Below, piece after piece: positions 28,194 to 36,599 of a stretch of 48,376 nucleotides of DNA. Origin of the DNA: Lachnospiraceae bacterium. GTDB lineage: Bacteria > Bacillota > Clostridia > Lachnospirales > Lachnospiraceae. How positions within the stretch are numbered: the first letter of the stretch is position 1; each line of letters opens with the position of its first letter. The position numbers and the translations under genes are program-made. The stretch spans positions 1 through 48,376 of the forward strand of contig JAAUZX010000028.1 of the NCBI GenBank assembly GCA_014804365.1, in the 5' to 3' direction. The notes under the pieces are model-generated. The model made no database searches. It saw nothing but the letters and a program-made list of their open reading frames with translations, and had not been told where the DNA came from.

Positions 28194-29255
28194 CTATCTG
28201 TCTAATTCTTTAATTTTTTCCAGCGCCATCGGAAAATCACCGCATTTCCTATAGTACGCCAATGCCATCTCTCTCTCACCCATCATTTCATTGATCAATC
28301 CGAGATTGTAAGACGGAATAAAACTATTTGCGCCAACTACATGAACATTTTCACAGGAAAGTGCTTTGACAAATTCCAGCATCGCCTTGACATACTGCTC
28401 ATTTCTGAGATAAATCAGCCCCATTAATGAAAGAAAATCCGCCGAACCTGAAAACTCGTCATAAACATTGCATAACCCCAACGCCTCTTCCACACGGTTA
28501 AGATGTAACAGAGCATAGCCGTAACCAATCACCATCATCTGCACATATTCCGCATTAGGATTCACATCATACGACAATCCTTTGTCATAATATAAACACG
28601 CTTTTTCGTCATCATGCATCATGTTATATGCCTGACCAATTTGAAAATAAGTATACGGATTATCCGGGTGTCTTTCCAAGTCTTCCAATAGCAAGGAAAT
28701 ATTCCGGTTTGCTTTCTCTCTAAGCTCTTCATCGCTCCCGTTATATCCGGAATGATTGAGAACAAGCGGAATCTGGTAGGTATTATAAGAATGTTCTCCC
28801 GATTCTTTTAAGACAACCTGTTCATGGATGATTCCCTCATAATGATAATATTTGCGAGAAAAAAGTCGTTCCACTAAGTCTACATAGACACTGTCTGTTC
28901 CGTTCATCTGATAGTGATTCTGACGCGAAAGAAGCCCTACCGATGTGGGATGCTGCTTCACAAGGGACAATATGACATCTGTGTCAATTTCTATCAAATA
29001 CTCGTCACTGTCAATGAATAGAATGGTGTCATAGGAAGCACACTCGATAGAAAAATTTCTGGCGGCACTGAAGTCTTGTATCCACACATAATCAATCACC
29101 TTGTCTGCATACTGCATGGCAATTTCTTTCGTGCGATCTGTGGAACCCGTATCCACAACGATAATCTCCCAATCATAGACTCTCAAGGGCTTCAGACAAT
29201 TTTCGATATTTTGCTCTTCATTTTTTGCTATGATACAAACTGATATCGGCAGCAT
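28194..29255 (-). CDS. GT2-TPR glycosyltransferase, copy C
   Basis: The 353-residue product is a paralogue of the genes at 21850 and 22975. It has a GT2 domain with PISVCIIAKNEEQNIENCL, VVDTGSTDRTKEIA and the metal site DSDEY (Ser in place of Cys), then TPR-like repeats such as TYFQIGQAYNMMHDDEKAC and YNLGLINEMMGEREMALAYY. GGGAGG precedes the ATG. It follows the 701-residue fusion gene by 15 nt in the minus-strand operon that ends near flagellin. Confidence 0.9.
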   Translation of the reverse strand: MLPISVCIIAKNEEQNIENCLKPLRVYDWEIIVVDTGSTDRTKEIAMQYADKVIDYVWIQDFSAARNFSIECASYDTILFIDSDEYLIEIDTDVILSLVKQHPTSVGLLSRQNHYQMNGTDSVYVDLVERLFSRKYYHYEGIIHEQVVLKESGEHSYNTYQIPLVLNHSGYNGSDEELREKANRNISLLLEDLERHPDNPYTYFQIGQAYNMMHDDEKACLYYDKGLSYDVNPNAEYVQMMVIGYGYALLHLNRVEEALGLCNVYDEFSGSADFLSLMGLIYLRNEQYVKAMLEFVKALSCENVHVVGANSFIPSYNLGLINEMMGEREMALAYYRKCGDFPMALEKIKELDR

Positions 29256-29270
29256 ACTTTCCTCCCTCTA

Positions 29271-31376
29271 TTACGTGTCATCCTTTTCCATCTGGTGATA
29301 GTAGCGTATCAATTCAGACAAATCAGTAGAGTAATCCAACATTGAAGTTCCCTTTTCCTTCTCTTCCTCCATACAGATATGAATAATCCGAAGAATGGTT
29401 TTCAGTTCCTGTTCAAAATCCGAACCGGCAAGCATCACATCGGGCCTTGTTTTCATGGTATCCAGAAAGAGCTTATGCGCTTGTCCAATCTCGCGTTTTC
29501 TAAAAAGAGCTGCTAATTGATTCTTGAGCAAAACAGTCTCCGCTTTCTCCTGTGTGAAACCAATGGCGGCTTCATAATAAGTCAGATTCCGATAGCGTAT
29601 CCACACATATATAAGCTGTTCTGAAAGGAACCCGTAAACTCTTTTATGATAATCATCATAAGTACTTACATCAATCTTGCGTTCTGCAATTTGAAAAATA
29701 GAAAACAGCCATTCTGCGTATTCATCAAATAGCTTTTTAGTCGTCACAAACAGATTCCCACAATATATTTTTCTCCCCTCAAGCACTTCCTGAAAAATAT
29801 TTGTGCAGTCCGGATAAAGTAATGCAATCGCCTCACCTACAGCCTCTAAGTCATGTATGTTATGTGCCTGCGCATAATTGTCCCGATAGCATTGGTCAGA
29901 AATAACAGGTTGTGACACAATAATATCATGCTGCTCTAAAAGCGGCATAAAGTCCGCCTTGGACATAATCTTATTGTCCTTATTCAGAAAATATCTCCGA
30001 TAATGACACAATCCGATATACTCCGTTGTTTTTACATTTTTCCAAACCCAATATAACCCTGTCAATTCACTATAATAAGGATTGAGTTCAGAGATATGAT
30101 CCCCTGTATTATCTCCCTGATAACCTAAATCTTCTTTCAATGCACGTCCTACATGTAACGGGCAGTATATAGGATTTTGCGGTGCCTCGAAAGCAACATG
30201 AGTCATGACATATATCTGCAACGCCCTTTTACTGTCATGTATTTTCTCGGCAAGTTCTTCTGCCCTTCGCACCCATGTATGATGAGCCAAAGCCTTTTTG
30301 TATCCGCTATCAGCAATCTCCTGCATCTTATCAGGCTGTTCAAGCAGCTCTTTCACAACACCGGGCAGTTCCTCCAATACCGACAAGGAATAGAAAATAA
30401 TATCTTCTTTGTGTTTAAAGTGCTCTTTAAGATAAATACTGTCATCCGTCAGGCATACCGCCTTCTGCAGCATAGCATTAAAAATACGTTCACTTCCGCC
30501 CTCCTTAAACCATGCCATCTGATTGAGTACAATTTTACTCTCCTCCATCAATGCGATGCCTTCCATAAATGGAATCCGTGTATATATTTTCAAATTCGGA
30601 TGCTGATATAAATCAGTGTTTTCCCACCCCTCGCCACACACACATACGTTAATCCCTGCCTCAACCATAGAGCGCACAATCTCTAAGCGATACATTGCAC
30701 ATAAATTTGTCTCAATAAAGCAATGCTTCTGCAGCATCAGCTTTAACTCCCGGTCCGATAATTCCGGCTGCACACTTTTCAAGCAGAATTCCATAGCGCT
30801 TTCCATTGTTTCCTGCGGATGTGTAATCAGATAATCCATCACCATTTCATCTACCGCATCATATGTGTAGTCAGTATGATATTTATAGCTTCCAATCAGA
30901 AGTACGTCAATCGGTCGATCCGCAATCGGTTTCTTCGGAAGATTCGGGTGCAGTTCTTCTCCTCCGGTTGGCAAAAAAAAGGAACGCTGCACCATAGGAT
31001 AAAAGCGCTGCACGTATTCTACATGTTTCCTGTCCGCGCAGACAACAATCCCTTCCACCGGACTCTGGTTTAACACATCATAATAGTACATAGGGTGGTC
31101 TACCAGAATATTGAAGCAGGGGATCTGCCATTTATCCCATAAAACAGCTTCCTCTTCCAAACGCATTCGGAATCCCTGATTATTAAACGTAATCACTGCA
31201 TCAATACCATTCTCATGAAACAGAAACATCTTCTCAATATTCTTGGCAAACTCTTCTACTACAGAGGTCGCCTCAAAAACAAATACTTCGTGTCCCATGT
31301 TCTGAAAGGCTTTCCGGTATTGTTCCATAATATACTGCAGGATAAAATTCCTGCTTCCAAAAAGTATTAGCCGCAT
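29271..31376 (-). CDS. CgeB-like glycosyltransferase fused to DUF4422 domain
   Basis: The 701-residue product has two parts. Residues 1 to about 385 are a CgeB-like GT-B enzyme (ILVDHPMYYYDVLNQSP, VLLIGSYKYHTD, LNQMAWFKEGGSERIFNAML). Residues about 390-610 look like DUF4422, a glycosyltransferase-like domain of polysaccharide clusters: IYVMTHVAFEAPQNPIYCP, LNPYYSELTGLYWVWKN and EYIGLCHYRRYF are typical. A ~90-residue helical tail follows. It starts at 31376 with AGGAG and is the first gene of the operon, 117 nt after the fliC stop across a terminator. The two domains may add sugars in succession. Confidence 0.85.
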   Translation of the reverse strand: MRLILFGSRNFILQYIMEQYRKAFQNMGHEVFVFEATSVVEEFAKNIEKMFLFHENGIDAVITFNNQGFRMRLEEEAVLWDKWQIPCFNILVDHPMYYYDVLNQSPVEGIVVCADRKHVEYVQRFYPMVQRSFFLPTGGEELHPNLPKKPIADRPIDVLLIGSYKYHTDYTYDAVDEMVMDYLITHPQETMESAMEFCLKSVQPELSDRELKLMLQKHCFIETNLCAMYRLEIVRSMVEAGINVCVCGEGWENTDLYQHPNLKIYTRIPFMEGIALMEESKIVLNQMAWFKEGGSERIFNAMLQKAVCLTDDSIYLKEHFKHKEDIIFYSLSVLEELPGVVKELLEQPDKMQEIADSGYKKALAHHTWVRRAEELAEKIHDSKRALQIYVMTHVAFEAPQNPIYCPLHVGRALKEDLGYQGDNTGDHISELNPYYSELTGLYWVWKNVKTTEYIGLCHYRRYFLNKDNKIMSKADFMPLLEQHDIIVSQPVISDQCYRDNYAQAHNIHDLEAVGEAIALLYPDCTNIFQEVLEGRKIYCGNLFVTTKKLFDEYAEWLFSIFQIAERKIDVSTYDDYHKRVYGFLSEQLIYVWIRYRNLTYYEAAIGFTQEKAETVLLKNQLAALFRKREIGQAHKLFLDTMKTRPDVMLAGSDFEQELKTILRIIHICMEEEKEKGTSMLDYSTDLSELIRYYHQMEKDDT

Positions 31377-31415
31377 ATTTTCTTCTCCTGCTTCTATATT
31401 AACATACTTTATCTA

Positions 31416-31447
31416 GAATAAAAAGACCACCCGAAAAAACGGGTGGC
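31416..31447 (-). terminator. fliC terminator
   Basis: The stem CCACCCG/CGGGTGG (31427-31433 and 31440-31446) has an all-A/T loop. On the transcribed strand it is followed by TCTTTTTATT. It lies 47 nt beyond the fliC stop and separates fliC from the glycosyltransferase operon; read-through is possible. Confidence 0.85.
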
Positions 31448-31493
31448 CTCTGATCGTTTTACGCTATGATTACTCTCTCTGGCTGTTAGCCTA

Positions 31494-32369
31494 TTAGCCA
31501 AGTAAGGATAGTGCCAGCTGGTTGGACTGATTAGCCTGTGACAGCATAGATGTACCAGCCTGCTGTAAGATGTTGTTGTTCGCGTATGCAACCATCTCAG
31601 TAGCGATATCTGTATCACGGATAGCTGCCTCTGCACTCTGGGTATTCTCAATAACGTTATCCAGGTTGTTTACTGTGTGCTCAAGTCTGTTCTGTACAGC
31701 ACCCAGCTCTGAACGCTGTCTGGATACTTCCTTGATCATACCTTTAACCAGCTTGTTCATATCAGCGAAATCTGTCTCTGTAAGCTCTGTATCAAACGGA
31801 TTTGCAATATCAAAGTCTACAAAGTTGTCATCTTTACCGCCATATGCACCACCCTGTGTGGAATCTCTCAAAGCATCCCAGCTCATATCCGTAATGGTAA
31901 TACCGATATGCTGACCTGCCTCTGCACCTACTTGAAGCTGCTTACCATCAAACTCACCCGTCAACAGGTTCTGCTCATTGAAGGTGGTTGTGCTCTGTAC
32001 ACGGTCAATTTCTGTCATCAGCTGTTTGATTTCCATTGCGATGTAAGAACGGTCTGTACTGGTCTGTGTAGCATTCTCACCTTTAACTGACAGCTCGTTG
32101 ATACGCTGTAACATATCATGTACTTCTGTCAAAGCGCCTTCTGCTGTCTGCACTGCGCTGATACCATCCTGTGCGTTAGCGGAAGCCTGTGTAAGACCTC
32201 TTACCTGACGTCTCATCTTCTCGGAAATCGCAAGACCTGCTGCGTCATCTGCTGCACGGTTGATCTTGTAACCGGAAGATAACTTCTCTGTGGACTTAGC
32301 CTGTGCGCTTGTTGTCAGGCCGAGCATTCTGTTAGAGTTCATTGCTGTAATGTTGTGTTTTACGATCAT
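31494..32369 (-). CDS. fliC: Flagellin
   Basis: Flagellin is the filament subunit, exported by the flagellar type III apparatus. The 291-residue product has the conserved N-terminal D0/D1 domain (NHNI-type start KHNITAMNSNRMLGL, AAGLAISEKMRRQVRGL, NAQDGISAVQTAEGAL) and C-terminal D1/D0 (AEAAIRDTDIATEMV, SQANQSNQLALSLLG). Only about 60-80 variable residues lie between, so it is a short flagellin with several Ser/Thr (DSTQGGAYGGKDD) that could be glycosylated. The start is ATG at 32369 with GGAGG eight bases upstream. It is monocistronic, with a sigma-D promoter, a CsrA-type leader and a terminator. Confidence 0.97.
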   Translation of the reverse strand: MIVKHNITAMNSNRMLGLTTSAQAKSTEKLSSGYKINRAADDAAGLAISEKMRRQVRGLTQASANAQDGISAVQTAEGALTEVHDMLQRINELSVKGENATQTSTDRSYIAMEIKQLMTEIDRVQSTTTFNEQNLLTGEFDGKQLQVGAEAGQHIGITITDMSWDALRDSTQGGAYGGKDDNFVDFDIANPFDTELTETDFADMNKLVKGMIKEVSRQRSELGAVQNRLEHTVNNLDNVIENTQSAEAAIRDTDIATEMVAYANNNILQQAGTSMLSQANQSNQLALSLLG

Positions 32370-32492
32370 AATATATTCCTCCTTGAATTTATTGTGGCTT
32401 CCCTGCCACATTTTTGTTGTGTGTAACGGAACTTCCGGTTCGTACGCAACCTTCGAAACCGTTGCTACTAAGTAATTTGTTTTCCTTACTTG
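32370..32492 (-). promoter_or_regulatory. fliC leader with CsrA-binding hairpin
   Basis: The ~120-nt leader has a perfect 6-bp stem (32393-32398 with 32405-32410) whose hexaloop is AGGGAA. This is the ANGGA-in-loop signature of CsrA sites. A second GGA lies in the Shine-Dalgarno AAGGAGG, about 20 nt downstream. The paired-site layout is that of Bacillus subtilis hag. csrA and fliW are both in this window. Confidence 0.8.
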
Positions 32493-32498
32493 CTATAT

Positions 32499-32525
32499 AT
32501 ATCGGATAGTTTTTCACGAACTTTA
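32499..32525 (-). promoter_or_regulatory. Sigma-D (sigma-28) promoter of fliC
   Basis: On the minus strand there is TAAA (32525-32522), 15 bp, then TCCGATAT (32506-32499). The same form precedes flaG and flgM. Confidence 0.88.
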
Positions 32526-32629
32526 TAGATACGATTAATTTTTTTTAAAAATTGAACTTCGCGGGGTTGCGAGATTTGTTCGCTTACGCTTCACAAACTC
32601 GTGGCTATCCGAGCAATTTCCTGTTACAT

Positions 32630-32667
32630 AAAAAAGAGCTGCGCACTAACAATTCAGTACGTAGCTC
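32630..32667 (-). terminator. Terminator of flaG-fliD-fliS-fliT
   Basis: The 12-bp imperfect stem (32636-32647 with 32656-32667) is followed on the transcribed strand by six T. The other side also has a T-run, so it may act in both directions. Between it and the fliC promoter (32526-32630) is only a TTCG-rich palindromic stretch. Confidence 0.8.
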
Positions 32668-32720
32668 ATTTTTTAAACATTCATGCAATTACAAAATTGC
32701 AGACAGAATAAATATCCTGG

Positions 32721-33197
32721 TTACTTCTTATTGTCATAAAACTGAGGTGCCACATAGTTCAGCCGATTCATATTATTGTAATAATTACGACTCGCCTTGA
32801 CCTGGGAAACTGCCTTCCCAATCTGATCCCTGCTCTTCTTGAACTGACTATCGGCCTGCCTCTTATTGCGCAGCTGCGCCGCATTAATCTTAACTACTTT
32901 ATCAGTAATCTGCCCAATCAGTTCTTGCATCCGCGTAATCTCACGCCGATAGTTCTCTTTGTTGGCAATCAGCTCTTCACGTGTTCTATCATACACCGCT
33001 TCAAAGCCATCATCAAGCCGTTCAAGCTGCTCCGCAAACACACCCAGCCGGTCAGTGGACTCATCCAATGCGTCCATATCCAGCTCCTCCTCTTTAAGAA
33101 TCTTCTCCTGCACTTCATTCTCCCGAATAATCTCATCAAGTATCCGATTCTTCTTTTCGAGACTTTCCATCAGTATCTGCGCATTGCTTTGACTCAT
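32721..33197 (-). CDS. FliT-like flagellar chaperone candidate
   Basis: The 158-residue product is almost entirely charged helix (KKNRILDEIIRENEVQEKIL, REITRMQELIGQITDKVVKI), typical of FliT/FlgN-type flagellar export chaperones, which share little sequence. It begins 25 nt after fliS and ends the flaG-fliD-fliS operon, the usual place of fliT. FliT binds the cap protein FliD in other bacteria. Assignment rests on position and helical character, not on a clear motif. Confidence 0.65.
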   Translation of the reverse strand: MSQSNAQILMESLEKKNRILDEIIRENEVQEKILKEEELDMDALDESTDRLGVFAEQLERLDDGFEAVYDRTREELIANKENYRREITRMQELIGQITDKVVKINAAQLRNKRQADSQFKKSRDQIGKAVSQVKASRNYYNNMNRLNYVAPQFYDNKK

Positions 33198-33222
33198 GTT
33201 GTACCAACCTTTCCGTCACTAT

Positions 33223-33603
33223 TCAGTTCGCCTCATAATTGCGTTTCATGACTTCCTTCCAAGTGTCTCTGACACTTCTCAAGTGCATGTTGACCTCTTC
33301 CAAAATATCTTTATCCTTCTTCACATTCGCCTCAAAGAGACGTCGTAAAAGATAGACGTAGATTCTGTCGAAATCCTCCGCCACGGGATATTTTCGATCC
33401 AAGGTATTGCGAAACTCTTCAATAATACGCTGCGCTTTCATAATATTTGTATGCGCTTTCTGTATATCCTTTTGCTCAATCGCCGTAATAGCGATATTGC
33501 AGAACTTAATCGCACCTTCATAGAGCATCAGGGTCACTTCCGCCGGAGTAGCCGTCATGATCTTATTCGTCGTATATTCCGCATAGGGATTGCGTGCCGG
33601 CAT
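33223..33603 (-). CDS. fliS: Flagellar export chaperone FliS
   Basis: FliS binds the flagellin C-terminus and prevents cytoplasmic polymerisation; in Bacillus it also helps FliW sense flagellin. The 126-residue product starts MPARNPYAEYTTNKIMTATP and has LTLMLYEGAIKFCNIAI-type helix (as VTLMLYEGAIKF), family hallmarks. Two in-frame ATGs occur; 33603 is better spaced (nine bases) from AAGGAGG than 33609. It follows fliD by 34 nt. Confidence 0.95.
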   Translation of the reverse strand: MPARNPYAEYTTNKIMTATPAEVTLMLYEGAIKFCNIAITAIEQKDIQKAHTNIMKAQRIIEEFRNTLDRKYPVAEDFDRIYVYLLRRLFEANVKKDKDILEEVNMHLRSVRDTWKEVMKRNYEAN

Positions 33604-33642
33604 AGCCATTCTCCTCCTTGATCAAACCTGCCATTTTATTCA

Positions 33643-35874
33643 TCACGATCCGCCGCCAAGCATACCGGCTATCGCATTGTTCTTGGACTGCAGTTTCGCC
33701 ATGGCAGTCTCCATTGCTGAAAACTTAGCGTACCACTTATCCATCAGGGCATTGACCTTATCTTCCTGTTTCTTGATCTTATCGGTGTATTCATCATACT
33801 CCTTTTTCAGTAATTTGTCATTATAGAAAGTAAGGGCACTGCTTGTATCCTTAACTGCCGCCATCTTCTCCTGAAGTTTATCATGCATATTATTAGACAA
33901 TTTGGTAAAGAAATTCATTACCGTGTCCGGATCAGATGCAATCAAACTCTTTAAAATATCCTTGTTGCCGCTGGATGACGTATCATCCGCATCACCGTCG
34001 ATATGATAAGCATTCTTCTCATTATCCGCCGCCTTGAAATAACCTAAAGTATTGATTCCGAAATCGGACAGATACAAGGTCTTACCGCCCACTTCAATAC
34101 CCTGGAGCATAACATCTTTCATAGCAGAAGCAACACTGTTTAAGGATGCGTCTCTTCTCAAGAGGGAGTCCTTTACTTTCTTCTCCCACTCTTCAATCTC
34201 ATCATCAGACAGCGCCTCTTTTTCCTCGGATGTCAAAGGATCATATCCCTTAGCGGCGTCTGCATTGTACATGGCATCCATCTCATTAATCAGTTTGTTG
34301 TACTCTGTAAAGAGTCCTTTGATCATATCATAGATACCGTCTGTATCGGTAGTCGTAGACAAGGTGACAGGTGAATCCGTCTTATCAAGCGCGGTAATCG
34401 TCATACCGTTAATCTCGAAGCTGCTGCTCTTAGATGTATACTCTACGCCATTCAACACGATCACTGCATCTGTACCATCAATCTTCTTACCGGTTGCTTT
34501 ATAAGTATCTTTATTAGCTATAATTTGCTTTGCCCCAGCTACCTTGGCATCAAACTCTGTCTCCACATCTGTTCTAAGTGCCGCCGTACCGGTAACCTTG
34601 CCGTCTCCATCTACATTGAACTTAGATTCATTTGCGGTAATCTTACCCTCGTTTTCCTTAATCTTCTTATTATTTTCTTCAATTGAATTCAAATAACTGT
34701 ATTTGCCCTTGGCTGTATTAAATTCATTCTTTGCCTCAGTAGCTGCCTGAGACTTCTCTGCAACCGTCTTCTCTGCCTTCGCAACATCATCTGCCGTAGC
34801 AGTGCTGCCGTTCGCCTTCAGAGCCTTCAGCTGTTTCTGAGCCTCCTCCAGCTCCTTCTTAGTATCATTAACCTTCTTCTCCAAGTCGCCTTCTACGTGA
34901 ACTTTCTTTGTCTCTCCATCAACCGTCTGGTCTTCATCATATCCGTAGAGACTCTTACGGAGCTTATCTACATCAGCTAGTGTCTCCGTCGCATCCGGAT
35001 AGTCTTTTTCATAAGCTGCCTGCGCTTCGTCATTTTTCTTCTTAAGCGCCTCATTTGTCTCATTCAGCTTATCATTCTCTGCCTTGTAAGCCGCTGCACG
35101 CTTTGCGATCTCGGCGTCGATCAAATCCTTATATGGCTGCGTTCTCGTTGACGGATCAGTCGGATCACTCATATAGCCCGCCCAAGTGTGATAAACGCCA
35201 CCTTCCTCAACGCCCTTGTCGATCTCGTCCTTCGTGAGAAGTCCCAACGCTGCAAGCGCATTCATACCTGCCTCATTGTCACCCGACAAGGTAAAGTTCG
35301 CCAATTCTCCTGTCTCTTTGGAGCTAACATACATACGTCCATAATTAGCGTCAAAGCTCGCATTTAAGCCCGCATTCTTGAGTTGGTTAACGAACTGGTC
35401 AACCGTCATATCCTTAGACACATCAATCTTAACCGATGATCCATTACCGGTGTTGACGCTGATACTTCCACTATCTGCAAAGCCTAACTGCTCTAACGTA
35501 GTGCTCCCTGTCACTTTACCGCCGCTGGTAGTCTTAAGCTCCCCACCTGTCAGATATCCGCTTCTGGCAAGATCGGTCACTGAAATAGACTGAATACCAT
35601 CTACCGCATTACCATTACTTACCACGCTGACCGCATTAGGATTAGAAGATATAGTCTTCTTCTTCATATAAGAGCTCTGCAGACGCAAATCGTCAAGTTT
35701 CTGGTAGAAGCTGTAAAGTTTCGTGTTGAGTGACTTCCATGCATCCTGTTTCCAGCTGAGCTTCTTCTGCTCTTTTACAAGTTTTGTTTTCTTATAGCTT
35801 TGGGCAGAAGCCAGCTGATCGATAATACTCTCTGTATCCAAACCGGAGTACATGCCCGTAATTCTGATTGCCAT
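33643..35874 (-). CDS. fliD: Flagellar cap protein FliD with central coiled-coil insert
   Basis: FliD caps the filament and guides flagellin insertion. The 743-residue product has the FliD N-terminal domain (MAIRITGMYSGLDTESIIDQ, coiled coil, FADSGSISVNTGNGSSVKI) and the C-terminal domain (about 480-720: TDTDGIYDMIKGLFTEYNKL, SLNSVASAMKDVML, coiled LLKKEYDEYTDKIKKQEDKV). Between them, at roughly 255-415, is a Lys/Glu/Ala-rich coiled-coil insert (KKVNDTKKELEEAQKQLKAL), making it longer than typical clostridial FliD. GGAGG precedes ATG at 35874. It is second in the flaG operon. Confidence 0.95.
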   Translation of the reverse strand: MAIRITGMYSGLDTESIIDQLASAQSYKKTKLVKEQKKLSWKQDAWKSLNTKLYSFYQKLDDLRLQSSYMKKKTISSNPNAVSVVSNGNAVDGIQSISVTDLARSGYLTGGELKTTSGGKVTGSTTLEQLGFADSGSISVNTGNGSSVKIDVSKDMTVDQFVNQLKNAGLNASFDANYGRMYVSSKETGELANFTLSGDNEAGMNALAALGLLTKDEIDKGVEEGGVYHTWAGYMSDPTDPSTRTQPYKDLIDAEIAKRAAAYKAENDKLNETNEALKKKNDEAQAAYEKDYPDATETLADVDKLRKSLYGYDEDQTVDGETKKVHVEGDLEKKVNDTKKELEEAQKQLKALKANGSTATADDVAKAEKTVAEKSQAATEAKNEFNTAKGKYSYLNSIEENNKKIKENEGKITANESKFNVDGDGKVTGTAALRTDVETEFDAKVAGAKQIIANKDTYKATGKKIDGTDAVIVLNGVEYTSKSSSFEINGMTITALDKTDSPVTLSTTTDTDGIYDMIKGLFTEYNKLINEMDAMYNADAAKGYDPLTSEEKEALSDDEIEEWEKKVKDSLLRRDASLNSVASAMKDVMLQGIEVGGKTLYLSDFGINTLGYFKAADNEKNAYHIDGDADDTSSSGNKDILKSLIASDPDTVMNFFTKLSNNMHDKLQEKMAAVKDTSSALTFYNDKLLKKEYDEYTDKIKKQEDKVNALMDKWYAKFSAMETAMAKLQSKNNAIAGMLGGGS

Positions 35875-35893
35875 CTTATTACCTCCTGACTGC

Positions 35894-36361
35894 TTATAGT
35901 TTTTGATCTACAAGAATACCCGCCATCTCCCATATCCTTGCAATCATATCCAGAGTTTTTTCCGGCGGAAATTCCTTGATTACTTCCTTCGTGTCCTTAT
36001 CCATGATCTTAATCATAATTCTGTTGGTATCCTCATGAACACCAAACACAGCCTCTTCATTGCTGTTATTAATCTTTTTGTTCATCTCAGCAATCGCTTT
36101 CTTAAGCTGCTCATTCTTGGGCTGATTCTGTGGAACCCCACTGCCCGCTTTGCCTGAAGTATCTTGCTGCCGGCCGTCACTTTCTTCGCCGCTGCTCCTG
36201 TCCTCCTCAGCTTGCGGTCTGGTCACTGACGCTGTCGTCTCGTCGACATTGATCGTCTGCCCGTCTTCAGGAACTTCCGTGTTCACTGGTGTCACCATCT
36301 GCGGCTTCGCTGCTGCCTGTGCCTGATAACTCATGGCACTGTTTAATGGTTCAATTGCCAT
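35894..36361 (-). CDS. flaG: FlaG family flagellar protein
   Basis: FlaG proteins are linked to filament length control. The 155-residue product has a disordered N-terminal ~80 residues (Gln/Ser/Glu-rich) and the conserved C-terminal domain: VFGVHEDTNRIMIKIMDKDT and KEFPPEKTLDMIARIWEMAG. GGAGG lies nine bases before ATG at 36361. It is the first gene of flaG-fliD-fliS-fliT, 19 nt before fliD, under a sigma-D promoter. Confidence 0.93.
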   Translation of the reverse strand: MAIEPLNSAMSYQAQAAAKPQMVTPVNTEVPEDGQTINVDETTASVTRPQAEEDRSSGEESDGRQQDTSGKAGSGVPQNQPKNEQLKKAIAEMNKKINNSNEEAVFGVHEDTNRIMIKIMDKDTKEVIKEFPPEKTLDMIARIWEMAGILVDQKL

Positions 36362-36460
36362 CCTTGATCACCTCCGTGTGATATTGTAATATTAATAGAA
36401 TCGTCTTCTGATAACGTATTCTGCCTCCGACATAAAGGCAGACGTAATCTCTTATAGCTT

Positions 36461-36487
36461 ATATCGGATTAATTCAGCAAAAATTTA
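36461..36487 (-). promoter_or_regulatory. Sigma-D promoter of flaG-fliD-fliS-fliT
   Basis: On the minus strand there is TAAA (36487-36484), 15 bp, then TCCGATAT (36468-36461), about 100 nt before flaG. It matches the fliC promoter in both elements. Confidence 0.88.
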
Positions 36488-36535
36488 GTTATTTAGAGTA
36501 AATTTATGATTTATCATTCAGAATCTGCAATTATG

Positions 36536-36564
36536 TTGTGACCATTGCCCATGCATGATATAAT
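36536..36564 (+). promoter_or_regulatory. Sigma-A promoter of the GT11/CgeB pair
   Basis: TTGTGA, a 17-bp spacer and TATAAT lie 36 nt upstream of the GT11 gene, with TGA just before the -10. This differs from the sigma-D promoter of the divergent flaG operon. Confidence 0.7.
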
Positions 36565-36599
36565 TCATAGCATATCAGAAGATTCATCCGGAGGCTCAC

